Positions 56,682 to 64,000 of a stretch of 64,000 nt of DNA are shown one piece after another (position 1 is the stretch's first letter; every line of letters begins with the position of its first letter). Below the pieces are notes generated by a model. The model did no database searches. It had not been told where the DNA came from and was given only the letters and a program-made list of their open reading frames with translations. Made by a program: the position numbers and the translations under genes. The DNA comes from Clostridia bacterium. GTDB taxonomy: Bacteria > Bacillota > Clostridia > Christensenellales > CAG-138. Where the stretch lies: positions 62,001-126,000 of the forward strand of contig JAFWMS010000028.1 of NCBI GenBank assembly GCA_017545535.1, read 5' to 3'.

Positions 56682-57545
56682 CTATTCCCCGGGCTGATCC
56701 GAAGTCAGGGGGATGTCGATGAGCATGTTGTCCCCACCGGACATGACCGTGGGGAGCTTGCCGTCCCACTTTGCCACCGTCTGGTACTTGATCAAAAGCT
56801 CGGAGATGGACTCGGTGATGATCCGGTTGGACTCGGCGTTAGCTTCCGCCAAAACCTTGATCTCGTTGGCCTCCGCTTCGGCGGCGATGACCCGCTTCTG
56901 GGCCTCGGTGTTGGCGATGACCAGGGCCTGCTCCTGCTCGGTGCGGGTCTTGATCAGATTCTGCTCCGCCACCTGCTTGGCTTCCACGGCGTTGATGTAC
57001 TCCTCGGAGAAGTCCCAGTTGATGATGTTCAGCTCGTTGATGAAGATGCCGTAGTTGTTCAGCTTTTCGTTGAGCCCGTCGTCCAGGAGCATGCTCACCT
57101 CCGCCCGGCTGCTCACCAGCTCCACGGCGGTGTACTTGGCGGTGACCGCCTTCAAGACCTCGTTGACGGCGGGGGTGATGAGGACCTCCTCGAAGTTCAG
57201 CCCCACGTTCTTATAGACGGTCTGGCTGTTCTCCTTGCCTACGTGATAGTTGACGGCCACCACGGTGGTGATGGTCTGCAGATCCTTGCTGAAGGCCTCG
57301 GTGTTCACGTCCAGCTTCACGATCCGGTTGTCCATGACCGCGATCTTCTGGACGAAGGGCACCTTGAAATGAAGGCCCTCCTGAAGGACCGTGTCCTCCA
57401 CCTTGCCGAAGGTGAGGGCCACGCCCGTATGTCCCGCGGGGATCACCACATAGCTGGCGCTGACGAAAACGACGAGGAGGATGACCACCAGGATCAGCCC
57501 CACCAGTTTGAAGGGGGAAAAGTTCCCTGCCTTGTCCTTGAACAT
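56682..57545 (-). CDS. Prohibitin/SPFH-domain membrane protein
   Basis: This 287-residue protein has a single N-terminal membrane segment (LVGLILVVILLVVFVSASYVVIPAGHTGVALTFGKV), then the SPFH/band 7 domain (LHFKVPFVQKIAVMDNRIVKLDV, TTVVAVNYHV, VLITPAVNEVLKAV) and a C-terminal coiled coil (residues about 180-255, Glu/Ala-rich). Such proteins form large rings that organise membrane proteins or proteases. It follows the lipoprotein gene by 3 bp and precedes the methyltransferase by 4 bp. The pattern is nearer to prohibitin than to HflK/C, and no HflB gene is adjacent. Confidence 0.92.
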   Translation of the reverse strand: MFKDKAGNFSPFKLVGLILVVILLVVFVSASYVVIPAGHTGVALTFGKVEDTVLQEGLHFKVPFVQKIAVMDNRIVKLDVNTEAFSKDLQTITTVVAVNYHVGKENSQTVYKNVGLNFEEVLITPAVNEVLKAVTAKYTAVELVSSRAEVSMLLDDGLNEKLNNYGIFINELNIINWDFSEEYINAVEAKQVAEQNLIKTRTEQEQALVIANTEAQKRVIAAEAEANEIKVLAEANAESNRIITESISELLIKYQTVAKWDGKLPTVMSGGDNMLIDIPLTSDQPGE

Positions 57546-57548
57546 GTT

Positions 57549-58631
57549 TTAGTTCTCCTTTCTTGGTTCACAGATATAGATCACGTCCGGAATGCTCCGC
57601 TTGCTCCGGGGCTTGCTCACCCGCTGCCCATCGAAGGCCAAAACGGAGCTGTCCCCCCCGTCCATGTTGTAGGCCGCTTTACAGCCCAGGGACTCCATGA
57701 ACCGGGACAGCTGCTGCAGGTTCATGCCCTTGGAGTACTTGTCCCGGCGGCCCTCCACCACCACGAAGCAGTAATGGCCCGGGGCGTAGTAGCCCAGCAC
57801 CGTCCGGGGGTTGGGCCCGGTCAGGCTGGAGTTGAAGGTTTCCTTGGCGTGGCCCGCCTCGTCCAGCAGGGCGGGGCCGAAGCACCAGGCCTGCCAGGGG
57901 TCCATGGCCAGGATCTGCTCGCTGCTGGTCTTGTTCCCGTCCAGCGTGAGCAAGGTCCCGTCCCGGAGCAGCACGCAGGCGTCGTACCGGGGGTTGTCCA
58001 CCTGCCGGGCCACCTGGCCGTTTTTGACCACGCAGCCGAAGTTCCACTTGCTCACATAATCCCCATTGATCATCAAAAGGGCGTCCTCCCGGGCCATCAA
58101 ATCCAGCACGTCCCCAGGGGCGTTTGCGCTGTCCTGCAGGGTATCCTTGGACCAGGCGGAGCGGAGGCTGGTGATGTCCTCGATGTAGATGTCCGCCACG
58201 AAGCAGACCATGGGCTTGGGGAAGCCCTCGGGGTTCTCTATCCGCTGGATCGTGATGCAAACGTTTTCGCTCACATAGCTCATTTCCGTCTTCACCGGCT
58301 CCCCCGTTTGGAACACATCCGGATGGTCCCCCCCATGGAGGCAGTCCGGGGTGGGCGTGGCCGTGGGCACCGGCGTATCCGTAGGCGTCGGCGTATCCGT
58401 GGGTTCCGGGGTGTCGGTAGGCGCCGTCGTGGGGGCGGGGGTCAGCACGATCTCCACCACCTCAACCGTAGGCGTAGGCGTGGGGACGTCCGTAGGCGCC
58501 GCCGTCTCCGGGGCCGCCGTCTCCGGGGCCTCCGTGGCCGCAGCGGCCGCCTGAGCCGGAGCCTTTTCATTGCACCCCGCCAGCAGCAGAGCGCATATCA
58601 GAAGCATCATCCAAAGCACAACTCGTTTCAT
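57549..58631 (-). CDS. Lipoprotein with phosphodiester glycosidase (NAGPA) domain
   Basis: This is a 360-residue protein. Lipoprotein signal with LLLAGC (Cys20), then an Ala/Glu/Pro-Thr-rich linker (residues about 25-95, TPTDTPVPTATPTP). The catalytic domain is of the NAGPA/phosphodiester alpha-GlcNAcase family: ALLMINGDYVSKW, GPALLDEAGHAK, NPRTVLGYYAPGHYCFVVVEGR and the signature AAYNMDGGDSSVLAFDG near residue 330. The family cleaves sugar-phosphodiesters, for example in teichoic-acid-like or capsular polymers. It sits outside the membrane, first gene of an operon with SPFH and methyltransferase genes. The ATG at 58631 lies exactly at the predicted transcript start; the alternative ATG at 58640 overlaps the -10 box. 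Confidence 0.87.
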   Translation of the reverse strand: MKRVVLWMMLLICALLLAGCNEKAPAQAAAAATEAPETAAPETAAPTDVPTPTPTVEVVEIVLTPAPTTAPTDTPEPTDTPTPTDTPVPTATPTPDCLHGGDHPDVFQTGEPVKTEMSYVSENVCITIQRIENPEGFPKPMVCFVADIYIEDITSLRSAWSKDTLQDSANAPGDVLDLMAREDALLMINGDYVSKWNFGCVVKNGQVARQVDNPRYDACVLLRDGTLLTLDGNKTSSEQILAMDPWQAWCFGPALLDEAGHAKETFNSSLTGPNPRTVLGYYAPGHYCFVVVEGRRDKYSKGMNLQQLSRFMESLGCKAAYNMDGGDSSVLAFDGQRVSKPRSKRSIPDVIYICEPRKEN

Positions 58632-58638
58632 GCCCCCC

Positions 58639-58667
58639 ATTGTACGATATTTCCCCAAAATGCGCAA
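58639..58667 (-). promoter_or_regulatory. Promoter of the phosphodiester glycosidase operon, probably leaderless
   Basis: On the minus strand TTGCGC (58662-58667), a 17-base spacer and TACAAT (58639-58644). Seven bases separate the -10 box from the ATG (58629-58631), so transcription should start at the ATG. The same geometry and the same -35 box are found before the MATE gene at 2983-3011. Confidence 0.7.
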
Positions 58668-58669
58668 CC

Positions 58670-58704
58670 AAAAAAGCCGGAGAAAGATCCCTCTTCCCCC
58701 GACT
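58670..58704 (-). terminator. Terminator of the M13 peptidase gene
   Basis: On the minus strand AGTCGGGGGAAG and CTTTCTCCGGCT form a 12-bp stem with three G-U pairs around AGGGAT, followed by TTTTTT. It lies 3 bases from the -35 box of the next operon. Confidence 0.82.
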
Positions 58705-58720
58705 TTCTGTATGGGATGTT

Positions 58721-60628
58721 TTACCAGATGCTGATGCGCTTGTCCGGCGCGATGTACATCCGGTCCTTTTCGGTGACGCCGAAAGCCTCGTACCACTCCG
58801 GGAAGTTCCGGGGCGCCATGTTGGCCCGCAAAACGGCGGGAGAATGCACGTCGTTGGCCAACAGTAGCTGGATATACTCCTCCTTGGCCTTCTGGCACCA
58901 GACCCGAGCCCAGTTCTTGAAGTAGGCCTTAAAATCCGGATCGGGCAGGGTGTGCACGATCTCCAGAGTCACGCCCATACCGCCGTTGTCGGCGATGTTC
59001 TCGCTGACCGTCAGCTCGCCGCTGACCTTGCCGCCGTGGAATTCGATGCCGTCAAACTGCTCGATCATGCCCTTGGTCAGCTCCTTGAAGGCGGCGAAGT
59101 CCTCCTCCTTCCACCAGTTTTTCAGGTTGCCGTTTTCATCGAAGTTGGCGCCGTTGTTGTCGAAGGCGTGGCTGATCTCGTGGCCGATGACCGCGCCGAT
59201 GCCGCCCAAGTTCTCGCTGGCGCTCTGGCTCAAGGCGTAGAAGGGCTTCTGCAGGATGGCCGCCGGGAAGGTGATGTCGTTGGCGCTGGGGTTGTAGCAG
59301 GCGTTCACCATGTGGCCGGGCATAAGCCACTCCGTCCGGTCCACGGGCTTAAGGGCCCTGCCCAGCTTTTCCCGGCCGCGGATGGCGAAGATGGTTTGCA
59401 TGGCCTCAAAATAGGAAGCATCCTCGTCGAAGACCAGCTTGGACCAGATCTCCTTGATCTCGTCGGGATAGCCCATCTTGATCTCGATGGTGGACAGCTT
59501 CCGGATGGCCTTCGCCTTGGTCTCCTCCGCCAGGAAGGTGTTCCTTTGCATGCGGAGCTTGTAGGTCTCGATGATCTTCCTGACCATCGCCACCACGTCC
59601 GCCTTCGCTTCCTCCCCGAAGTAGGTCCGGCCATAGTAGACGCCCACAGGCTCGGAATAGGCCATGGATGCGGTTTGGTAGGCCTGTTTTTCCAGAGCCG
59701 GATCGGCGGCGACGCCGGTCAGCGCCCGCCGGTAGGTCCGCCCCAGGGCGTAGAGTTCCTCCGAAAGGAAGGCCGTGCTCTTGAGCAGCGTCCGCACGTA
59801 GGTCCAATGGAGGTACAGCGCGAAGGTCTCCGCCGAGAAATATCCGTTCATCTCCCGGATGGCCTTGGGATCGTAGACCACCAGGGTTTCGGGCGCGTCC
59901 TCGCCGTACAGGTCCTTCAGGAGCCCCCGGATGTCGAAGGGGGCCACCTGGGCGGCCACCTCGCCCACGTCCTGGGGATTGTGGCATTTATAGTACTCGG
60001 ACCATTCCAACTGGCTCTTCACCTTTTTGGCCACCAGGGCGTCGAAGGCGACGGCGTCGTCCAGATACTGCTTCTGCTCCCCTTCGGTGAGCGGCGTGAA
60101 CGCCAGTACTTTGGCGGCCATGTCCGTCCAGATGGTCAAAAGCTGCTTGCCCGCCGGGTTGTCCTCAGCGTAGTAGGTGGTATCCGGCAGGATAAGGTCG
60201 GGCCCCAGCACGATGAAGGCGTGCTTTGTGGCGTCCGCCATGTCCTCGGTCACATCCATCTGGATCGGCAGCTCCACGCCCTGGAGCAGCAGCTCGGCGG
60301 CCTGGGCGTTGAGCTGCTCCACGGTCCTGATCCCCTGCAGCTTCTGAAGCAATGGCAGGACAGGGGCTATCCCCTCCCGGTTCCGTCGGTTCACATCCAG
60401 CACCTTTTTATAGAGAGCGATGGCATACTTCATCTCGGGGATGTCGCTGGTCTTCTCCCCCGCCGCAAAGGCGGCGAAGTCCGCCATCATGATCTTTTCC
60501 ACGTCCTGATCAAGATCGGAGAAGCCGCCGGTGGTGGGCCGATCCTCCGGGATCACGGCGGTCTTGAGCCATTCGCCGTTGACCGCTTCGTACAGATCGT
60601 CCTGGATCCTGATTTTCGTTTCGCTCAT
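58721..60628 (-). CDS. pepO: M13 family zinc metallopeptidase (PepO/neprilysin type)
   Basis: This 635-residue endopeptidase has no signal peptide, as in lactococcal PepO, so it should cut oligopeptides in the cytoplasm. Zinc motif: GAVIGHEISHAFDNNGANFDENG (HExxH), with the third ligand Glu in TVSENIADNGG about 60 residues later (E-x-x-x-D). The C-terminus keeps the family pattern (VHSPAVLRANMAPRNFPEWYEAFGV and final IW). The N-terminal helical domain starts IQDDLYEAVNGEWL, typical for M13. Length is normal. It lies between the rubredoxin gene and its own terminator. Confidence 0.95.
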   Translation of the reverse strand: MSETKIRIQDDLYEAVNGEWLKTAVIPEDRPTTGGFSDLDQDVEKIMMADFAAFAAGEKTSDIPEMKYAIALYKKVLDVNRRNREGIAPVLPLLQKLQGIRTVEQLNAQAAELLLQGVELPIQMDVTEDMADATKHAFIVLGPDLILPDTTYYAEDNPAGKQLLTIWTDMAAKVLAFTPLTEGEQKQYLDDAVAFDALVAKKVKSQLEWSEYYKCHNPQDVGEVAAQVAPFDIRGLLKDLYGEDAPETLVVYDPKAIREMNGYFSAETFALYLHWTYVRTLLKSTAFLSEELYALGRTYRRALTGVAADPALEKQAYQTASMAYSEPVGVYYGRTYFGEEAKADVVAMVRKIIETYKLRMQRNTFLAEETKAKAIRKLSTIEIKMGYPDEIKEIWSKLVFDEDASYFEAMQTIFAIRGREKLGRALKPVDRTEWLMPGHMVNACYNPSANDITFPAAILQKPFYALSQSASENLGGIGAVIGHEISHAFDNNGANFDENGNLKNWWKEEDFAAFKELTKGMIEQFDGIEFHGGKVSGELTVSENIADNGGMGVTLEIVHTLPDPDFKAYFKNWARVWCQKAKEEYIQLLLANDVHSPAVLRANMAPRNFPEWYEAFGVTEKDRMYIAPDKRISIW

Positions 60629-60659
60629 TCTTGTTTCCTTTCTGTTGGTTGTATAGAAC

Positions 60660-60683
60660 GGAGCAGCCCGAAAGGACTGCTCC
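60660..60683. terminator. Hairpin between rubredoxin and pepO genes
   Basis: GGAGCAGCCC and GGACTGCTCC pair around GAAA (one mismatch-like G-U). No long T-run follows, so it may be an inefficient terminator or an mRNA-end stabiliser. It is the sister of the mscL terminator at 53303-53338. Confidence 0.5.
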
Positions 60684-60700
60684 GCGCGCGTCGGTTCCGT

Positions 60701-60853
60701 TTATTCCTCAACGAAGGAATCCTTGTCGAGGCCGCAGATGGGGCAGGTCCAATCGGCGGGGACCTCCTCCCAGGGGGTGCCGGGGGCGATGCCGTTGTCG
60801 GGATCACCCACCTCGGGATCGTAGACATAGCCGCAGGGGCAAACGTACTTCAT
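60701..60853 (-). CDS. Rubredoxin with C-x-C first knuckle
   Basis: This is a 50-residue electron carrier with one iron bound by four cysteines. Sequence landmarks: [21 protein letters not shown] with Cys5 and Cys7, then [16 protein letters not shown] with Cys37 and Cys40. In classical rubredoxins the first pair is CxxC; here only one residue separates the cysteines, and the DNA reads TGC CCC TGC without ambiguity. I believe variants of this kind exist in Clostridia, but cannot verify it. AAAGGAGA precedes the ATG. It is the last gene of the flavodiiron - rubrerythrin - desulfoferrodoxin - rubredoxin operon and probably feeds electrons to those enzymes. Confidence 0.93.
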   Translation of the reverse strand: MKYVCPCGYVYDPEVGDPDNGIAPGTPWEEVPADWTCPICGLDKDSFVEE

Positions 60854-60875
60854 AGCTGTATCTCCTTTCGTTTGA

Positions 60876-61250
60876 TTATGCTTTCCACAGACCGTGGAGG
60901 TTGCAATAGGCGTAGACCGCCTCCACCTCGTCCCCTTCGGTGAGGGCGAAGGTGACCTCGGGGGCGCCGTCCACCACCAGGGCCTTGCGCTGGTTGCCGG
61001 CCTTGGTCTGCAGGCTCACCCACTCGATGTGATGGGCCGCGATCATGGGATGGGGCGCGGAGCCCACCTGGACCTTCACCAGGTTCCCCGCCACGGTGTA
61101 GACGGGCACGTGCTTCTCCTGGGCGGCGTCGGTGGTGTTGGGGATAAGGGCCTTCATGGGCTTGCCGCAGCAGACCACGGGCACGCCGGAGGGCTTTACC
61201 ATGGCGATGATGTTGCCGCAGGTCTCACATACATAGAATTTCTGTTCCAT
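60876..61250 (-). CDS. dfx: Desulfoferrodoxin (2Fe superoxide reductase)
   Basis: This 124-residue enzyme reduces superoxide to hydrogen peroxide without making oxygen. The N-terminal desulforedoxin-like centre has Cys8-x-x-Cys11 and Cys27-Cys28. The catalytic centre II ligands are in EKHVPV (His47), APHPM (His67), AHHIEW (His73) and the C-terminal CNLHG (Cys116, His119); Lys46 and Glu45 of EKH assist catalysis. All are present. It sits 12 bp after rubrerythrin and 22 bp before rubredoxin, so product peroxide and electron donor are handled in the same operon. Confidence 0.97.
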   Translation of the reverse strand: MEQKFYVCETCGNIIAMVKPSGVPVVCCGKPMKALIPNTTDAAQEKHVPVYTVAGNLVKVQVGSAPHPMIAAHHIEWVSLQTKAGNQRKALVVDGAPEVTFALTEGDEVEAVYAYCNLHGLWKA

Positions 61251-61262
61251 CGTCTTCTCCTC

Positions 61263-61799
61263 TCAATAGTTGTTGGCGGATACTTCGAAATAGCTCTGGG
61301 GATGGGCGCAGGTGGGGCAGATGTCGGGGGCCTTGGTGCCCACCACGATATGGCCGCAGTTGCGGCACTCCCACACCTTCACCTCGCTCTTCTCAAAGAC
61401 GGCCTTGGTCTCCACGTTCTTGAGCAGGGCCCGATACCGCTCCTCGTGGCGCTTCTCGATGGCGCCCACCAGACGGAACTTCTCGGCGAGCTCGGCAAAG
61501 CCCTCCTCCGCGGCGGTCTTGGCGAAGCCCTCGTACATGTCGGTCCACTCGTAGTTTTCGCCCTCGGCGGCGGCCAGAAGGTTCTCCGCGGTGGAGCCGA
61601 TGCCCTCCAGCTCCTTGAACCACATCTTGGCGTGCTCCTTCTCGTTGTCAGCGGTCATCAAAAACAGGGCGGCGATCTGCTCATACCCTTCCTTCTTCGC
61701 CTTGGAGGCAAAGTAGGTGTACTTGTTCCTGGCCTGGGATTCGCCCGCAAAGGCTGCCTGAAGATTCTTTTCGGTTTGGGTTCCGGCGTATTTGTTCAT
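61263..61799 (-). CDS. rbr: Rubrerythrin
   Basis: This 178-residue diiron peroxidase of anaerobes has a four-helix ferritin-like domain (residues 1-135) with the carboxylate ligands in [30 protein letters not shown] and [11 protein letters not shown]-terminal rubredoxin-like knuckle follows ([10 protein letters not shown] ... [11 protein letters not shown]). It reduces hydrogen peroxide to water with electrons from rubredoxin or NADH oxidoreductase. AAAGGAGA precedes the ATG at 61799. It follows the flavodiiron gene by 20 bp. An extended in-frame region upstream to 61922 lies inside the flavodiiron gene and is not coding here. Confidence 0.97.
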   Translation of the reverse strand: MNKYAGTQTEKNLQAAFAGESQARNKYTYFASKAKKEGYEQIAALFLMTADNEKEHAKMWFKELEGIGSTAENLLAAAEGENYEWTDMYEGFAKTAAEEGFAELAEKFRLVGAIEKRHEERYRALLKNVETKAVFEKSEVKVWECRNCGHIVVGTKAPDICPTCAHPQSYFEVSANNY

Positions 61800-61819
61800 A
61801 GCGTCTCCTTTTCTGGTGT

Positions 61820-63610
61820 TCATTGGATGGGTTCGAAATCCGCCGCGCCGTGCTTGCACAGCGGACAAATGAAATCGTCGGGCAAGGTCTCGCCCTCGTA
61901 GACGTAGCCGCAGATCTTGCACACGAAGCCCTTCTTTCCCTCGGTCTGGGGCTGGGGCTTCACGTGGGCGTGGTAGAAGGCGTAGGTCATGGAGGGGGCG
62001 TTGCTGATGACCCGGGCTTCCGTCACGTCGCAGATGAACATGCCGTGGGTGCCGAGGTCGATGTATTGGATCACCTTCAGGGACATGACTGCGTTCACGT
62101 ATTTTCTCAGCATCACGAGGCCGTTGTCGCTCCTGGTCAGGGTCTCCCCGGCGAACTTGTCCGCCGTCCGGCCAGACTGGAAGCCGAAGTTCTCGAACAC
62201 AGAGAAGGGGGCCTCCTCGGAGAGGATGTTCAGGTTCATGACGCCGGTCTGCTCGATCACGTGATGGGAGTAGTTCATCTTATTGATGGTGACGGCGATC
62301 CGGTTAGGCTGGCTGGTGACCTGGGCCACGGTGTTCACGATGAGGCCGTTGTCCTTCTTCCCGTCGTTGGAGGTGACCACGTAGAGGCCGTAGCCGATCT
62401 TGAAGAGGGCGGTCATGTCGTTCTTGTTGGCGGTCTCGGAGGACAGGGCCTGGTAGTTTTTACAGAGCTCAGCGGCGAGAGCGTCGATCTCCTCCTTGTT
62501 GGCTGCGTTCATGGCGGACTTGATGTGGACCGCGGTCTCGGCGAAGGTGAGATTCTTGCAGCCGGAGAGCTTCTCTTTCATCACCTTATAGGCCATGGGG
62601 GCCCAGGAGCCGTTTTCGATGAAGGCCACGGTCCGGTTCTGGAAGTTCCGCTCGGTGAGATGGTCGATGAACTCCCGCATGAAGGGATAGATGTCCGCGT
62701 TATAGGTCGTCGTGGCCAGGACCAGCTTCCCGTAGCGGAAGGCGTCGGCGACGGCCAGGGACATATCGGTCCGAGCCAGGTCGTGGACCACCACCTGGGG
62801 GCACCCCCCTTGACGGAGCTTGTCCGCCAGCAGCTCCACCGCCTTGCGGGTGTGGCCGTAGACGGAGGTGTAGGCGATGACGATGCCCTCGGTCTCCACG
62901 GAATAGGAGGCCCAGGTCTGGTAGAGCTTGATGTAGTGGCCCAGATCCTTGTCGAGGACCGGCCCATGGAGGGGGCAGATGGTGGCGATATCGAGGCCTG
63001 CCGCCTTCTTCAAGAGGTTCATGGCCTGTGCGCCGTATTTGCCCACGATGCCGATGTAATACCGGCGGGCCTCGTCGTCCCAGGGCTCGCTGCGGTCGAG
63101 GGCGCCGAACTTGCCGAAGGCGTCCGCGGAGAAGAGGACCTTGTCCGCAGAATCATAGGTCACCATGACCTCGGGCCAGTGGACCATGGGCGCAAAGACG
63201 AAGGTCAGGGTGTGACGGCCCAGGGCAAGGGTGCCGCCGTTCTCGGCCACCTGGCGCTCCTTCACGAGATCGAGGCCGAAGAAGTTGTCCATCATGGCGA
63301 AGGCTTTCGCCGTGGCCACCACGGTGGCGTTTGGGTAGGTCTTGAGGAAGCTGTCGATGTTGGCGGAGTGGTCCGGCTCCATGTGCTGGACGATGAGATA
63401 GTCAGGCTTGCGGCCACCCAGAGCATTCTCCAAATTGTCCAGCCATTCGTGGGTGAAATGCTGGTCCACGGTGTCCATGACGGCCACCTTCTCGTCCAGA
63501 ATCACATAGGAGTTGTAGCACATGCCGTTGGGGACCTTATACTGGCCCTCGAACAGGTCCACCTTGTGATCGTTTACGCCCACGTACAGGATATCGTTGG
63601 AAATCTTCAT
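61820..63610 (-). CDS. fprA: Four-domain flavodiiron protein (FprA type with flavin reductase and rubredoxin)
   Basis: This 596-residue protein reduces oxygen to water or NO to N2O. Residues 1-245 are a metallo-beta-lactamase-fold diiron domain (HMEPDHSAN ligand motif, [18 protein letters not shown]). Residues 248-390 are flavodoxin (FMN loop [22 protein letters not shown]). Residues about 398-545 are a flavin-reductase-like domain ([33 protein letters not shown]). Residues 550-596 are a rubredoxin module ([18 protein letters not shown], normal CxxC). Having both reductase and rubredoxin on board lets the enzyme work with NAD(P)H directly. The ATG at 63610 follows AAGGGG; a GTG two codons upstream is less likely. 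It is first in the oxygen-defence operon. Confidence 0.95.
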   Translation of the reverse strand: MKISNDILYVGVNDHKVDLFEGQYKVPNGMCYNSYVILDEKVAVMDTVDQHFTHEWLDNLENALGGRKPDYLIVQHMEPDHSANIDSFLKTYPNATVVATAKAFAMMDNFFGLDLVKERQVAENGGTLALGRHTLTFVFAPMVHWPEVMVTYDSADKVLFSADAFGKFGALDRSEPWDDEARRYYIGIVGKYGAQAMNLLKKAAGLDIATICPLHGPVLDKDLGHYIKLYQTWASYSVETEGIVIAYTSVYGHTRKAVELLADKLRQGGCPQVVVHDLARTDMSLAVADAFRYGKLVLATTTYNADIYPFMREFIDHLTERNFQNRTVAFIENGSWAPMAYKVMKEKLSGCKNLTFAETAVHIKSAMNAANKEEIDALAAELCKNYQALSSETANKNDMTALFKIGYGLYVVTSNDGKKDNGLIVNTVAQVTSQPNRIAVTINKMNYSHHVIEQTGVMNLNILSEEAPFSVFENFGFQSGRTADKFAGETLTRSDNGLVMLRKYVNAVMSLKVIQYIDLGTHGMFICDVTEARVISNAPSMTYAFYHAHVKPQPQTEGKKGFVCKICGYVYEGETLPDDFICPLCKHGAADFEPIQ

Positions 63611-63640
63611 AGTCACGCCCCTTCTTGATTTGTCGCCCTT

Positions 63641-63670
63641 ATTATACTATACTCACAGGGGAAAAGGCAA
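63641..63670 (-). promoter_or_regulatory. Promoter of the oxygen-defence operon
   Basis: On the minus strand TTGCCT (63665-63670), an 18-base spacer and TATAAT (63641-63646), followed by a leader of about 25 bases. No PerR-box-like palindrome is evident. Confidence 0.68.
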
Positions 63671-63745
63671 CAGAAACATTCGCGAGGGGACAGAACCCGC
63701 GGAGCTTTACACCAGGGAAATCGGGGTTCGCAGAGGTGTATGACG

Positions 63746-64000
63746 ATGAAGAAAACGATAGAAGAACTGCTTCAATGCCCATATTGGATCGTCGACATAT
63801 TGCCGTCGCAAGTGGCTAAAGACAGTCCCGGACAATACTTTGCTGTGGAAAAGTATTTCCTGCACAGCAACCGGATGGCAGAGATAAAGCAAAAACATAT
63901 CGATCTGATTCTGAAGCTGAACTGCTACAGGGACATATCCATGGGCGATGAGCCTGTCATCAATCCCATGCCGGAGCATATTGCCGGAGAGATGAAAAAC
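63746..64000 (+). CDS. Unknown protein (3' partial)
   Basis: Eighty-five codons are visible and the frame is open to the window end. The sequence starts MKKTIEELLQCPYWIVDILP and continues with QYFAVEKYFLHS and ILKLNCYRDISMGDEP. I cannot name a family; the look is of a soluble alpha/beta protein without signal peptide. AGAGGT lies 8 bases before the ATG at 63746; an ATG two codons earlier is too close to the ribosome site. GC content is lower than in neighbouring genes. It is divergent from the oxygen-defence operon, with a 135-base gap in which I see no clear plus-strand promoter. Confidence 0.65.
   Translation, partial: MKKTIEELLQCPYWIVDILPSQVAKDSPGQYFAVEKYFLHSNRMAEIKQKHIDLILKLNCYRDISMGDEPVINPMPEHIAGEMKN

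Noticed and set aside
60701-60853. C-x-C in rubredoxin as evidence of a frameshift or broken gene
   Set aside because: The frame is intact from ribosome site to stop and the rest of the protein is canonical; only one codon is absent compared with usual rubredoxins.
61800-61922. N-terminal extension of rubrerythrin up to 61922
   Set aside because: The stretch overlaps the flavodiiron gene's rubredoxin module, and the ATG at 61799 has an ideal ribosome site.
1-64000. tRNA, rRNA and phage genes
   Set aside because: None was recognised by eye on either strand; the tRNA-like pairing in the ileS leader belongs to the T-box.

Overview
The window looks like chromosomal DNA of a strictly anaerobic, GC-rich member of the Bacillota (class Clostridia, probably a gut or rumen lineage). 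Reasons: strong Shine-Dalgarno sites of the AAAGGAGG type, Firmicutes-style neighbourhoods (DUF1385-prmC-prfA, PadR-DUF2812, an ileS T-box, a CIRCE site at hsp20), an oxygen-defence operon (flavodiiron protein, rubrerythrin, desulfoferrodoxin, rubredoxin), several surface proteins with Pro-Thr linkers, and GC content that I judge by eye to be around 60%. I cannot name the genus. No rRNA, tRNA, transposase, integrase or CRISPR array was seen.

Layout. 1-1450: end of a methionine ABC importer (metI 3' part, metQ) and a shared terminator. 1494-3011: MATE exporter (-) with a promoter that puts its transcript start on the ATG. 3064-7685: a leader-peptide-controlled cassette (Mor/CD3324-type regulator, two different acetyltransferase/serine-hydrolase fusions, one free acetyltransferase). 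7761-16833: secreted beta-helix protein, a transporter/glycosyltransferase-like pair, msrA, an AT-rich island with a truncated papain-like protease, a cytosolic BMP-fold protein fused to a ParB-like domain, and a phosphoesterase. 16993-23096: a large RND pump with a coiled-coil insert, a repeat-rich spacer, and an ABC exporter. 23155-28204: a TetR-controlled redox operon (flavin reductase-like, PNPOx-like, NmrA-like, DUF1295 steroid-reductase-like) divergent from an MFS carrier.

28359-36005: System II cytochrome c maturation (resB, resC), prfA, prmC, DUF1385, an acetyltransferase and a PQQ-type propeller protein. 36402-40674: ychF, gltX, glnS. 41021-43632: two-component system and DUF554. 43829-47215: type-2-like ileS with its T-box. 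47512-48583: PadR/DUF2812 operon. 48747-52080: two divergent, C-terminally anchored surface enzymes. 52319-58631: secreted protein, mscL, hsp20, SH3 protein, and an operon of phosphodiester-glycosidase lipoprotein, SPFH protein and methyltransferase. 58721-63610: M13 peptidase and the oxygen-defence operon. 63746-64000: start of an unknown gene.

Three things stand out. First, the 3064-7685 cassette: an 8-codon leader ORF whose stop codon lies inside an 11-bp hairpin precedes a regulator and three acetyltransferase modules, two joined to cytoplasmic serine hydrolases of the class C beta-lactamase fold. It looks like an inducible small-molecule inactivation system. Second, four copies of a roughly 150-nt structured repeat (16838, 28213, 43657, 47257), all between genes and all next to gene ends. 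Third, two genes (MATE and phosphodiester glycosidase) have near-identical promoters ending exactly 7 nt before the ATG, which predicts leaderless mRNAs. All functional statements are inferred from sequence recognition; no database search was possible.
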